Positions 7,108-16,065 of a stretch of DNA of 27,316 bases are shown here, in pieces; within the stretch, counting starts at the first letter, position 1, and each line of letters starts with the position of its first letter. Source of the stretch: Muribaculaceae bacterium (GTDB lineage Bacteria; Bacteroidota; Bacteroidia; Bacteroidales; Muribaculaceae); the NCBI GenBank assembly GCA_902836725.1, contig CADFRV010000004.1:1-27316 (forward strand). Reading direction: 5' to 3'. Position numbers and translations under genes: made by a program. Below the pieces are notes generated by a model, which saw only the letters and a program-made list of their open reading frames with translations, was not told the DNA's origin and made no database searches.

Positions 7108-7479
7108 TCAGATGGCCGAGCCGGCGGCAATGTCGGCCGCGGTGGCATCGTCAGATACGTAGAGCACGGAATTGCCTTCCGATTCCTGTACAGACACCAT
7201 GAAGCACCCCTCTATTTCGCCGCATATCCACCGCGCGATGTTTTCGGCAGTGGGATTGAACGGAAAGAGTTCGTTGAAGTTGCCGTGGTCCAGACGGCCG
7301 TGCACATGTTCTTTTATGCGGGTGAAGTCGGCTACCATACCGTCGCCGTTCAGTTCCGTGGCGCGGCAGTATACAGTCACAACCCAGTTGTGTCCGTGAA
7401 GCCGGCTGCATTTGCTTTCGTATGACAACCGCAGGCTGTGACAGCCTGCTATCTCCATTCTCTTTTTTATATAGTACAT
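7108..7479 (-). CDS. queD: 6-carboxy-5,6,7,8-tetrahydropterin synthase
   Basis: Makes 6-carboxytetrahydropterin from dihydroneopterin triphosphate, the step before QueE. The 123-residue protein has the zinc ligands H14 (in CHSL), H28 and H30 (in RLHGHNW), the catalytic C24, and the C-terminal VQES segment. The frame extends upstream to an ATG at 7608. The start at 7479 is preferred because the family begins with a short YYIKKRMEIAGCH-type strand and a promoter -7 element (TATTTTTG, 7513-7520) lies inside the longer version. No preQ1-type riboswitch can fit in the resulting leader of about 27 bases. Confidence 0.9.
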   Translation of the reverse strand: MYYIKKRMEIAGCHSLRLSYESKCSRLHGHNWVVTVYCRATELNGDGMVADFTRIKEHVHGRLDHGNFNELFPFNPTAENIARWICGEIEGCFMVSVQESEGNSVLYVSDDATAADIAAGSAI

Positions 7480-7512
7480 CGGTCTTTCGTTCTTGCTACA
7501 GTTTTCAGACTG

Positions 7513-7520
7513 CAAAAATA
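7513..7520 (-). promoter_or_regulatory. Promoter -7 element of queD-queE
   Basis: TATTTTTG on the minus strand matches TAnnTTTG and lies 33 bases before the preferred queD start. No good TTTG is seen at the -33 position, so this rests on the -7 element and its location alone. Confidence 0.45.
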
Positions 7521-7644
7521 CCAAAAAATATGGAGAATCGGTCATATGACAGGGATTGGCGCCCCCCATTTGCAAAAGAGCACCATGAAATCCGGTACAG
7601 GATCTCATGGCGCGTCTGTAGTTTTTTTGATATGTGGAGCGGGG

Positions 7645-10600
7645 TTATTTGGCTGCCGGCGGTGTGCTGCCGGTGTCAGTGGGGGTAGAGGCGGTGCTCT
7701 GGTCGGAACCTGAGAAGATGCGGCTCAGATAGCGCTCCTGGAAGTTCTGGAACAGTTCCCAGAAGTTGGGGACGAAGAGACAGCCGACTATGGCATTGAC
7801 AGCCATGCCGAACACAACGGCAGTGCCGAGGCTTATGCGGCTTTCCGCGCCTGCGCCGGTGGCGAACAGCATCGGCATCACGCCGAATACAAAGGCCATG
7901 GCGGTCATCATGATCGGGCGGAAACGCACTATGCCTCCCTGACGGGCAGCCTCTCGTACAGGCATGCCGCTTTTACGGTAGTCGATGGCGTATTCCACGA
8001 TAAGGATGGCGTTTTTGGCCGCGAGGCCGAGCAGCAGGATAATGCCGATCTGGGTGTAGATGCTGATGCTCTGGTTCAGGAAGAAACACCCTATGATGGT
8101 GCCGAGTATGGCGGTCGGCATGGCTATCACCACGGCAAGCGGGTCTGTCCAGCTTTCATATTGCGCGGCGAGTACCAGAATCGTCATGATGATGGCGAAG
8201 ATGAGTACCACACTGATGGTGGTGCCGGACTGTGTCTCCTGGTAGGCTTCTCCAGTCCATGCATAGCCGTAGTTGTTGCCTGATACATCTTTTACGATAT
8301 TCTCCATCGCCGCAATCGCCTCTGAGGAGCTTACCCCTTTTGCAGGTGTGGCTGTAAGCGATGCGGTCTGGTACATGTTGTATCGGCTTATGGACGATGA
8401 CCCCATCACCGGCTCCACCCGGGCAAATGAAGCGAAAGGCACCATGTCGCCGTCGTTGTTGCGCACGGAGAGGTGAAGTATGTCGTCGGCATGGTTTCTC
8501 GCCCATCCTTCGGCGGCGACATTTACCTGGTAGACCTGGTTGAACTCCACGAAATCGTTCACATACGATCCGCCCACGAAGGATGACAGGGCTGAGTATA
8601 CGGCATCGAGGCTGATCCCCATAAGCTCTATCTTGTCGCGGTCCATCACCACGCGGTATTGCGGCACATTGCCTTCGTAAAGCGACTGTACCGATGCTAT
8701 GGCCGGGTTCTTGTCTGCGGCCTCGCGTATGGCTTCGATAGCATCCGTCATGTCGCCCGAGTTCTGGGAATTGATGTCGAGCAGCTGCATCTGAAGTCCG
8801 GAAGTCATGCCGAGACCCGGTATGGCGGGAGGATTTATCGCGAACACAATACCTTCCTGCAATGCGGCGCATTTTTCGTTCACACGTTCCATCACCGCCT
8901 CCACGCTCTGCGATTTGCCTTTTCGCTCGTTCCAGGGCTTGAGCACCACGAACATCGATCCGAGGTTGCTCCCCGAGCCGCCGGCCATGAAAGAGAAGCC
9001 GGTGATCTCAAGCACGTCCTGCACTTCGGGCATCCCCTTGATTATGTCGGCAACCTGTGACACCATTTTGTCAGTGCGGTCAAGCGATGCGCCGGCAGGG
9101 AGCTGCACGGAGGTCATGAAGTATCCCATATCTTCCTCAGGAACGTAGGTGGTAGGCCAGCGCATGAATCCCCACAGCGCTACGGCGCACAGGAGAAGAT
9201 AGCATCCAATGGCCACGAGGGGGTGCTTAAGGCATTTCCCGATCCCTTTGGTATAGAGAGCCAGAGTGGCGCCCCACCCTTTGTTGAACCATTTGTAGAG
9301 GAAGAAATTCGACGGTTTGCTTTTTCTCAGGAACAGGGCGCACATGGCCGGAGTGAAGGTGAGGGCGTTGAATCCGGAGAATGCCGTGGATACGGCTATG
9401 GTCAGCGCGAACTGCTTGTAAAGTTCGCCCGTGATGCCTGAGATGAATGCGGTAGGTATGAATACCGACAGAAGCACCAGGACCTCACCCACGACAGGCC
9501 CCTGAAGTTCCACCATCGCTTTCTCGGCGGCCTGGCGCGGCGTCATTTTCCCCTCGTCAATTATGCGCGCGCAGTCCTCCACCACCACTATGGCATCGTC
9601 CACCACAATGGCTATGGCAAGCACGAGGCCGAAGAGGGTGAGTGTGTTGAGGGTGAAGCCGAGCAGTTTCATCACGGCGAATGTGGCTATCAGCGACACC
9701 GGAATGGTGATCATGGGGATAATCACGGCCCGCCAGCTCTGCAGGAAGAAGAGTATCACGATCATTACGATGAGGGTGGTCTCTACGAAAGTGACGAGCA
9801 CCTCGTCAATTGATGCCGACACGAAGTCGGTGGTGTTCATCAGCACCCGGTAGTGTACACCCGGCGGGAAATAAGGCTCGAGGTTTTTTAGTTCGTTTTT
9901 CACTTCATTGGCCACACTGAGGGCGTTCGCGTCGGATCGCTGATACACGCCGATCAGCCCGGCCTCTTTTCCGGAAACACGCGATATGCTTCCGTAACTT
10001 TCACTGCCAAGTTCCACCTGGGCGATGTCGCTAAGGCGCAGCAGGCCGTTGTCGCCGTTGGATCGGATTATGATGTTGCCGAACTGCTCGGCCGTCACAA
10101 GGCGTCCCGGCGATGAGATGGTGAACTGGAACGAGGCCTGGCTTTTCACCGGCTGGCTTCCCACGGAACCGGCCGATACCTCCATGTTCTGTGCCTTGAT
10201 GGCTGCCATTACGTCGGCGGGGGTGATGCCTCGCGCACGCATGAGGTCTGGATTCAGCCATACACGCATGCTGTATTCTCCCGCTCCGAAAGCGCTTACG
10301 CCTCCCACGCCTTCCAGACGTGTCAGCGGGTTTACGATGTGCAGCTGTGCGTAGTTGGTGAGGAACAGGGAGTTGTAGCGTTCCGGGTCGTCGCTTTCAA
10401 GTGCGACGAACAGCAGGATGTTGGTACTCTCCGAGTTGATGCTCACCCCTTGCTGTGTCACTGAGGTGGGAAGGCGGGATGATGCCTGGTTCACGAGATT
10501 CTGCACCTTGACAGTGGCGTCGTCAAGGTCCACATCGTTGTTGAACGTGATGGTGAGGCTGTATGAGCCGTCGTTACCGGAGTTGGAGCTCATATACATC

Positions 10601-10827
10601 ATCCCTTCCACGCCGTTGACGCTCTCTTCGATGGGGACACCCACGGTCTCGGCCACGGTGCGTGCGTCGGCACCTGGATATGTGGCCGACACGCGTACCG
10701 TAGGGGGTGAGATATTGGGATATTGCGCGATAGGCAATGTCTTTACTGTCACCAGTCCTACGATAATCATCAATATCGCCAGAACGGTAGCGAAAATGGG
10801 TCTGTCTATGAAAAATCTTGAAAACAT
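7645..10827 (-). CDS. RND multidrug efflux pump, HAE1/AcrB type
   Basis: A 1060-residue inner-membrane proton antiporter, full length for AcrB/MexB (about 1030-1050). It starts with the signature FFIDRPIFATVLA. The proton-relay acids D410 and D411 are in VVDDAIVVVED, and the relay lysine K938 is in GLAAKNAILIVEYA, at spacing matching AcrB D407/D408/K940. Two large periplasmic regions (about 30-340 and 560-870) sit between the membrane segments. The C-terminal tail is low-complexity (STASTPTDTGSTPPAAK). It exports hydrophobic or amphipathic compounds such as drugs, bile salts or detergents; the substrate is not predictable here. It is the last gene of the operon, after a 127-base gap behind the adaptor gene. 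Confidence 0.95.
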   Translation of the reverse strand: MFSRFFIDRPIFATVLAILMIIVGLVTVKTLPIAQYPNISPPTVRVSATYPGADARTVAETVGVPIEESVNGVEGMMYMSSNSGNDGSYSLTITFNNDVDLDDATVKVQNLVNQASSRLPTSVTQQGVSINSESTNILLFVALESDDPERYNSLFLTNYAQLHIVNPLTRLEGVGGVSAFGAGEYSMRVWLNPDLMRARGITPADVMAAIKAQNMEVSAGSVGSQPVKSQASFQFTISSPGRLVTAEQFGNIIIRSNGDNGLLRLSDIAQVELGSESYGSISRVSGKEAGLIGVYQRSDANALSVANEVKNELKNLEPYFPPGVHYRVLMNTTDFVSASIDEVLVTFVETTLIVMIVILFFLQSWRAVIIPMITIPVSLIATFAVMKLLGFTLNTLTLFGLVLAIAIVVDDAIVVVEDCARIIDEGKMTPRQAAEKAMVELQGPVVGEVLVLLSVFIPTAFISGITGELYKQFALTIAVSTAFSGFNALTFTPAMCALFLRKSKPSNFFLYKWFNKGWGATLALYTKGIGKCLKHPLVAIGCYLLLCAVALWGFMRWPTTYVPEEDMGYFMTSVQLPAGASLDRTDKMVSQVADIIKGMPEVQDVLEITGFSFMAGGSGSNLGSMFVVLKPWNERKGKSQSVEAVMERVNEKCAALQEGIVFAINPPAIPGLGMTSGLQMQLLDINSQNSGDMTDAIEAIREAADKNPAIASVQSLYEGNVPQYRVVMDRDKIELMGISLDAVYSALSSFVGGSYVNDFVEFNQVYQVNVAAEGWARNHADDILHLSVRNNDGDMVPFASFARVEPVMGSSSISRYNMYQTASLTATPAKGVSSSEAIAAMENIVKDVSGNNYGYAWTGEAYQETQSGTTISVVLIFAIIMTILVLAAQYESWTDPLAVVIAMPTAILGTIIGCFFLNQSISIYTQIGIILLLGLAAKNAILIVEYAIDYRKSGMPVREAARQGGIVRFRPIMMTAMAFVFGVMPMLFATGAGAESRISLGTAVVFGMAVNAIVGCLFVPNFWELFQNFQERYLSRIFSGSDQSTASTPTDTGSTPPAAK

Positions 10828-10954
10828 TCTGTGGCGATTTTTTATGACTTATGTCAGTCAGCAGGATCAATGCGTGTCATAACGTGCAGCTGACTTTAAA
10901 TTAGTTTTGCCGACAGGCTTTTTAACGGATTTCAGAGTGCGGAACTTGCGCATG

Positions 10955-12085
10955 TCAGTTAGTCTGACGGGTTTTCACGGTCATGCCGTCGCGCACTTTC
11001 AGCAATGCCTGTGTCACATATCGGTCGGTAGGCTTTAGGCCGGAGTTGACAATGCGCAGGGTATCGTGATAAAGATCGCCTGTCTCCACGGGGGTGTATA
11101 CCACCTTGTCGGAGTCATTGACCACATAGACATATTTCCCGAGTTGGTCGGTGCCGATGGCGGCTTCCTTGATCAGCATCGCGTCGGTTTTGACGGCGTA
11201 GGGTAGATCCACGTTGGCATACATGCCGCTCTTGAGTGTGCCGTCGGGGTTGTCGACAAGCAGCCTGAGGGTTACTGTGCCTGTACCTTTCTGCACATCA
11301 GGCGACGCATAGTCGAGCTCGCCGGTATAGTTGCCGAGGATGCTGTCTCCGAAGAGCACCGGCACATGCTTGTAGTCGATCGTATGGTTTTTGATAGCTT
11401 CAGATACGGCTATATACCTCGAGTCCTCTACGGAGAATATCGTGAGTATCGGCTGGTCGTCGTAGATGGTGGTGAGTTTCACCGGAGCGCCTTCTCCGGC
11501 AACAAAGTCGCCTACCACAACTTCGGGAGCGGATACGCGGCCGGTGAAGGGCGCGCGCACCGTGCAGTAGCCGAGCATCATGTTGGCGGTGGTCACAGCG
11601 GCCTGGGCGCTTTGTATATCGGCCTCGCTCTGGCGCAGATTGCTTTCCGCCTGTATGACATCCATTTTCGATACAGCATCGCTTTCGAGCGCCTTTTTCA
11701 GAGCCTCGTACTGGCGTTCGCAATAGTCGTGGTTGGCTTTTGCTGATTGCAGTTTTGACTGGGCTTCGGCAAGTTGCGAGCGGTATGTGGTGCTCTCTAT
11801 GGTATACAGCGGGGTTCCCTCTTTGACCAGGGCGCCATCTTCGTAATGTTTTGCCGTGACGTATCCGGTGACGCGCGCCACCACAGCGGCATCGCGGTCT
11901 GCGAGCAGGAATGCAGGATATGTTTTGCTGAGCACTATGGAGTCGGTCTGCGGTGTGGCTACATTTACCGTCATTTCGGCGTCCCCTTCTTTGCCGTCCC
12001 CTTTTTTGGAATGACAGGAGGTCAGCATTGCCAATGCCGACAGCGACAATATGGCGCCCGTATGGATTTGTGTCGATATTTTCAT
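10955..12085 (-). CDS. RND efflux periplasmic adaptor (membrane fusion protein), lipoprotein
   Basis: A 376-residue AcrA/MexA-like adaptor joining the inner-membrane pump to the outer-membrane channel. The signal ends in a lipobox, LTSC, with lipidated C24, followed by a charged linker (HSKKGDGKEGDAE). Two biotinyl-lipoyl-like halves (VVARVTGYVTAKHYEDGALVKEG and the return strand YCTVRAPFTGRVSAPEVVVGDFV) flank a coiled-coil hairpin at about residues 100-165. The beta-barrel and membrane-proximal domains follow. It lies 23 bases downstream of the outer-membrane factor gene and shares its transcript. Confidence 0.93.
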   Translation of the reverse strand: MKISTQIHTGAILSLSALAMLTSCHSKKGDGKEGDAEMTVNVATPQTDSIVLSKTYPAFLLADRDAAVVARVTGYVTAKHYEDGALVKEGTPLYTIESTTYRSQLAEAQSKLQSAKANHDYCERQYEALKKALESDAVSKMDVIQAESNLRQSEADIQSAQAAVTTANMMLGYCTVRAPFTGRVSAPEVVVGDFVAGEGAPVKLTTIYDDQPILTIFSVEDSRYIAVSEAIKNHTIDYKHVPVLFGDSILGNYTGELDYASPDVQKGTGTVTLRLLVDNPDGTLKSGMYANVDLPYAVKTDAMLIKEAAIGTDQLGKYVYVVNDSDKVVYTPVETGDLYHDTLRIVNSGLKPTDRYVTQALLKVRDGMTVKTRQTN

Positions 12086-12108
12086 TTGGCGAGATGGATT
12101 ATGGTTGC

Positions 12109-13548
12109 TTACATGTTAACTTCAAGCGTATCGAGATCGAACCCTCCCCCGAGGGCCTCATACAGGTTAATGAGCGATGTGAGGGCCTGCCCGCGGGCGG
12201 CGATCTGTTCCTGCTCGGTGGTGAGTGTGTTGAGCTGTGCGGTGACTACGTCGAGCATAGGGCTGAGGGAATTCTTGTACCGGTCCATGGCGAGTTTGAG
12301 AGCCTCTGTGTCGGCGGTGAGTATCCGCTCCACATTCTCCAGATAGATTATGGCGAAGTGGTAGCCGGCCAATGCGTTGTCTGTCTCCTGGAAGGCATTG
12401 GCGACAACAAGGTTGTAATTGTCAATCGCCGCCTGCATCTGCTCGCGTGCGGTCGCCAGGGCATATTTGCGGGATAGACCGTCAAACAGTGTCCATGACA
12501 GTGTGGGCGCTATGGAGTAGGTGTATGAATTGTTTTTGAACAGGTCTTTCAGGTTGTGTGCCGATGTGCCTACGGCTCCTTCGATGGCGAGTGTGGGCAG
12601 AAAGTCTTTTTTTGCGATGCCTATCTCGGCGGCCGATTGCGCCAGCTCAAGCTCAGCCTGGGCTATGTCGGGCCGCCGCCGCAACAGGCCGGCCGGTACT
12701 CCGGCACTTACCATGCGGTAGCAGTCGGGGAGCGGTGTGGGTTCTGACAAGACGGTTCTGAGTCTGTCGCTGAACGATCCGGTAAGTACCTCAAGTGAAT
12801 TGATAGCCGTGTGTATGGAGTACTGCAGCTTGGGGATGGAGGCGAGGGTGGAGTAATATGTCTCTTCCGCCTGTGCCACATCGAGCTTCGAGGCGAGCTC
12901 GGCCTCGAAACGTGCCCGGGCGATATTTACCGTCTTGAGCTGCGACTCGGAGTGTATTTCCGCCACATACAGCTGTCCCTGTAGGGTCCGCAACTGGAAA
13001 TATGTGGTGGCCACCTGCGCGCAGAGGCTTACCATAGCTCCGGCATATTCAGCACGTGAGGCGTTGTAGGCCGCCTTTTTTGCTTTTACGCCTGATGCGA
13101 TCTTTCCGAAAACGTCTATTTCCCATCTGGCCGAGAGACCTGCGTTGAATCCGCTTGTCACGGTGGCAGGCATTCCCGGCACGGCTATGGCGCCGCTTTG
13201 CCGGTCTTTGCTCCAGCCTGCCGTAAGACCCACCGACGGATACCATCCCGCCTGTGCCTGCCGCATGGTGTTGCGGGCGATCTCGGTGCGCCTGAGTGTC
13301 TGTGCGAGATCGTAGTTATAGTCAAGGGCGAGGGAGATCAGGGAGTCGAGTGTGGTATCACCGAAAGAGCGCCACCATCCGTCGGTTGAAGATGGTATTT
13401 CCTGCTGTATTTCCGGGGTGTAGGTCCATTGCTCGGGAAGTGAATCGTTGAGGTGCCGTGTCAGGTCCTCTTCATTCACCGGTGATGCGGCAAATGCGGC
13501 CAGAGAGCAAGATATGGCAAAAGCAAAGTAAATAAAACGTTGAAACAT
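12109..13548 (-). CDS. Outer-membrane efflux channel, TolC/NodT family
   Basis: A 479-residue channel protein with a signal peptide (MFQRFIYFAFAISCSLAAFAAS, likely cleaved after AFA). It contains the two repeats of outer-membrane efflux proteins, beginning near DSLISLALDYNYDLAQTLRRTEIAR and near RRRPDIAQAELELAQSAAEIGIAK. RRPDI and the C-terminal ALGGGFD are typical of the NodT group. Members trimerise to form an outer-membrane barrel and periplasmic tunnel. The gene is first in the operon, unlike the more common adaptor-pump-channel order. Upstream is an imperfect dyad (13602-13631) that could be an operator. Confidence 0.93.
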   Translation of the reverse strand: MFQRFIYFAFAISCSLAAFAASPVNEEDLTRHLNDSLPEQWTYTPEIQQEIPSSTDGWWRSFGDTTLDSLISLALDYNYDLAQTLRRTEIARNTMRQAQAGWYPSVGLTAGWSKDRQSGAIAVPGMPATVTSGFNAGLSARWEIDVFGKIASGVKAKKAAYNASRAEYAGAMVSLCAQVATTYFQLRTLQGQLYVAEIHSESQLKTVNIARARFEAELASKLDVAQAEETYYSTLASIPKLQYSIHTAINSLEVLTGSFSDRLRTVLSEPTPLPDCYRMVSAGVPAGLLRRRPDIAQAELELAQSAAEIGIAKKDFLPTLAIEGAVGTSAHNLKDLFKNNSYTYSIAPTLSWTLFDGLSRKYALATAREQMQAAIDNYNLVVANAFQETDNALAGYHFAIIYLENVERILTADTEALKLAMDRYKNSLSPMLDVVTAQLNTLTTEQEQIAARGQALTSLINLYEALGGGFDLDTLEVNM

Positions 13549-13601
13549 AAGTAAATAATCTATCCCGTTACATGTGGTGTAATGTCACCTGTGAGAACAT
13601 T

Positions 13602-13631
13602 CTGCCTCAAGGTTAAGGCTTGAACAGGCAG
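13602..13631. promoter_or_regulatory. Imperfect dyad upstream of the efflux operon
   Basis: CTGCCTCAAG (13602-13611) and CTTGAACAGGCAG (13619-13631) are reverse complements apart from a 3-base insertion. The site is about 55-85 bases upstream of the first efflux gene. On the minus strand a near-consensus TAACCTTG lies within it, so it could be a repressor site overlapping a promoter. This is inference; no regulator gene is present. Confidence 0.35.
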
Positions 13632-13698
13632 ACGTCGTTATAGAAATAAAACAAATTAGAGTTTTTTTGGTTTGGTAACGGTCTTTTCCTTTATATAA

Positions 13699-13735
13699 GA
13701 AAAGACGGTGTGCCCGCAGTGGTGGCATACCGTCT
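13699..13735 (-). terminator. Intrinsic terminator of the GH32 gene
   Basis: AGACGGTGTGCC (13703-13714) and GGCATACCGTCT (13724-13735) pair over 12 bp with one G-T wobble and a 9-base loop. On the minus strand the stem is followed directly by TTTTCTTATA, a classic intrinsic terminator about 60 bases after the GH32 stop. An overlapping AT-rich hairpin, GTCTTTTC/GAAAAGAC (13681-13706), lies just beyond. Confidence 0.8.
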
Positions 13736-13795
13736 CCCTACATACTTATAACCGATTGTTTATCCGATGAAAAATAGTATTAGATGACTTACTAA

Positions 13796-15637
13796 TTATT
13801 CAGTTTCTATTGAGTATATTTTCAGGTCGCTTACCTTGGCTTTACCACCTGCCGCTTTTACAGACAATGTGGAGTATGGCTCGGTAGGGAATACGAGGTT
13901 GGTCATTGCGAACTGCCCGTTGTTGCCGAACAGCTCGATGCTTGATCTGTCAATGAAAATCCTAAGGCTTGTTTTCCCATCTTTCTCAAAAGTAGGCGCC
14001 ACGGTGACTGCCGGGAAATCCTGGCTGAAATCAACCCGGCCGCTCTTTGTGCGGTCGAAAGAAAATGTATGTGCGTCCGGATCGTATAGCATTGTGGTTC
14101 TGTCGCCTGATCCGTTGCCGAGCTCTATTTCTACCGATTTGGCTTTTTGGGCGTCAATGTCAAGAAGTATTTCGCAGATACCGTCGTTTGCGGCCGGGAG
14201 GCTCCATGTGCGTCCCTTGTCTCCGATGGTAGCTTTGCCGGTATTTTCAGTGAGGTGTCCGCGGAGGGCTATGAGTTCCGGCGACGGTGTGGAAGAAGCG
14301 TATGTTTGTCCGTCCTCCGCCCTGAAAAGCCCGATCTCCCGGGGAAGCGTGTTGGCGCTTCGGTATTGCATTGTAGGAACCTCCGCGGCATATTGCCAGT
14401 TGCTCATCCATCCGATGGCGGTGCGCCTCCCTTCCGGTGCGTCGCTCCACGTTACAGTGGCATAATGGTCTTTGCCGAAATCGAGCCATTTCGTGGGCAC
14501 ATTTCCTTCGGCATCCTTGTCTGGGGTGAACGTGGTGCCGTCAAAATCGCCTGTAAAATATTGCGTGGCACTACCTCCTGCCGGACCTCCTGGATTGATA
14601 TTGCATATCAGCACCCATTTCCTTTCATATGTTTCCCCCACAGGCAATTCAAACAGATCCGGGCATTCCCATACGCCATCCTGTGCGCCGAGTCCTTTTC
14701 CGAAGGAGCTTTGCAATGTCCACTCCTTCATGTCGGGTGAAGTGAAAATAAGCATTTCGCGTTCCAGGGCATGTGCCAGTATCATCACCCACCGGTTTGC
14801 GTTGCTGTCCCAGAACATATTGGGGTCGCGTGCCTCTGTCTCAAGTGTTATCACCGGGTTGGCGGCATAGAAATCAAATGTTTCTCCGCCGTCGGTGCTC
14901 CATACAAGGCTTTGTATCTGGCTTACATCTGCCGAGGTGTAAAGTCCCACCACGGCGTCGGTGCCGAATCCGGCTGAGCCGGTATGGTCAAGCGCACAGC
15001 TTCCGCTGAACACCGTGCCGAGGCCGGTTGGCTCGAGTGCCACTCCATGGTTTTCCCAATGTATGAGATCTTTCGATGTGGAATGCCCCCACGACATGTT
15101 CTGCCACTTTGAGCCGTAGGGATTGTACTGGTAATAGAGGTGCCATGTACCGTCCCGGTAAAACATACCGTTGGGGTCGTTCATCCATCCGTAAAGCGGT
15201 GTATGGTGATAGGCGGGGCGGTATTTTTCCCTGTTCGAAACATCGAATGTGTCAGACAGGGCGATGTTTTTCCAGAAAGCATCCTCTTTCGCCTCCCGCA
15301 CAGTTGACCGTCCCTGGGTGGTCACGATATTCATAGCCACCTTATGCCCTTTGTATGGCGCGAGATCGAATGGCACGAAATAGTCGATTTTGCTTTTGGC
15401 GAGCCTTACGTTTATTGTGCGGTCGGGCTGTCCGTCTACGAGGATATTTATGCGTGCGTCATCGTTTGCTTCCTGAACCGGAAGGAGCACATAACGGCTG
15501 TCACCGGTTATCCTTACAAGTGTGTTGTCGGCTCCGAGATGGTCTATTCTGATCCCCTCGGCTGCGGCTGTATCCGTGGGAAAGAATGCCGCTGCGGAGG
15601 TGATGGCGGCTATGGCTAAAGTTTCGAATGGTTTCAT
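13796..15637 (-). CDS. Exported glycoside hydrolase family 32 (levanase/inulinase/fructosidase)
   Basis: Releases fructose from beta-fructans or sucrose. The 613-residue protein has a signal peptide (MKPFETLAIAAITSAAAFF to about residue 27) without a lipobox, so it is probably periplasmic. An N-terminal beta-domain of the kind often found on Bacteroidales GH32 proteins follows (about 30-125). The propeller contains nucleophile D154 in WMNDPNG, stabiliser D271 in EARDPNMF and general acid E325 in WECPDLF. A C-terminal beta-sandwich (about 450-613) includes the typical IDRSSIELFGNNG. The frame extends to an ATG at 15736. The start at 15637 is preferred because it opens directly on the signal peptide and a -7 element (15694-15701) lies within the longer version. 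Divergent SusC/SusD supports a role in fructan use; levan versus inulin cannot be decided. Confidence 0.93.
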   Translation of the reverse strand: MKPFETLAIAAITSAAAFFPTDTAAAEGIRIDHLGADNTLVRITGDSRYVLLPVQEANDDARINILVDGQPDRTINVRLAKSKIDYFVPFDLAPYKGHKVAMNIVTTQGRSTVREAKEDAFWKNIALSDTFDVSNREKYRPAYHHTPLYGWMNDPNGMFYRDGTWHLYYQYNPYGSKWQNMSWGHSTSKDLIHWENHGVALEPTGLGTVFSGSCALDHTGSAGFGTDAVVGLYTSADVSQIQSLVWSTDGGETFDFYAANPVITLETEARDPNMFWDSNANRWVMILAHALEREMLIFTSPDMKEWTLQSSFGKGLGAQDGVWECPDLFELPVGETYERKWVLICNINPGGPAGGSATQYFTGDFDGTTFTPDKDAEGNVPTKWLDFGKDHYATVTWSDAPEGRRTAIGWMSNWQYAAEVPTMQYRSANTLPREIGLFRAEDGQTYASSTPSPELIALRGHLTENTGKATIGDKGRTWSLPAANDGICEILLDIDAQKAKSVEIELGNGSGDRTTMLYDPDAHTFSFDRTKSGRVDFSQDFPAVTVAPTFEKDGKTSLRIFIDRSSIELFGNNGQFAMTNLVFPTEPYSTLSVKAAGGKAKVSDLKIYSIETE

Positions 15638-15693
15638 GGCGGGTAAATGATATTTTGTAAAAAGTTTCTTCGGATCTGTTTTTTCCGGCTCTG

Positions 15694-15701
15694 CAAAACT
15701 A
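15694..15701 (-). promoter_or_regulatory. Promoter -7 element of the GH32 gene
   Basis: TAGTTTTG on the minus strand matches TAnnTTTG and lies 56 bases before the ATG at 15637, predicting a leader of about 50 bases. The -33 position is not a good TTTG, as is common for activator-dependent promoters. Confidence 0.5.
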
Positions 15702-15993
15702 CTACAATCTGCTGTGCCGTAGGTATAAAAAATCATGCAGTGATTATAAATTCAGGTGAGTTGCAAAATTTTTGGTAGTGAAAGCAACGTTTTTAATATT
15801 GTCATCGCTATTTTTGCAAAATCAGAGACTATCATACGCAGGCAAGACATTTTCAACTTCATAATTCATGTGGTATTCAGAGTAGGCCGCGAACCGGTAT
15901 TACAATTTATGCAATTGATATAAAAATTGAGCGAAGCGCGAATTTTAATAGCCGATGCTCAAACTGTGATATGTCTTCGTGGCACCTGCACGC

Positions 15994-16001
15994 TAATTTT
16001 G
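15994..16001 (+). promoter_or_regulatory. Promoter -7 element of susC-susD
   Basis: TAATTTTG matches TAnnTTTG and lies 64 bases before the susC start, predicting transcription from about 16008. The -33 position has only a weak TATG (15970-15973), which would suit activator control. Confidence 0.5.
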
Positions 16002-16065
16002 CACCGTGATCACCGCATTACGGTATCGCAAAAACAGACATTGATTATTTAACCAATCGAGTAAC

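Larger units (their letters stand above)
15638..16065. promoter_or_regulatory. Divergent control region between GH32 and susC
   Basis: This region of about 430 bases drives both sides of the locus. It contains a -7 element for GH32 (minus) and one for susC (plus), described separately. An imperfect palindrome lies at about 15926-15949 (AAAATT, GCG-AAG-CGC core, AATTTT), and CAATT/AATTG half-sites are near it. It is a plausible binding area for a hybrid two-component or similar fructan regulator, but no regulator gene is in the window. Confidence 0.5.

Noticed and set aside
7480..7512. preQ1 riboswitch ahead of queD-queE
   Set aside because: The predicted leader is about 27 bases and shows no aptamer-like hairpin and pseudoknot.
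7480..7608. N-terminal extension of queD
   Set aside because: It would add 43 residues absent from the family and would cover the promoter -7 element.
15638..15736. N-terminal extension of GH32
   Set aside because: It puts 33 non-hydrophobic residues ahead of a clear signal peptide and covers the -7 element.
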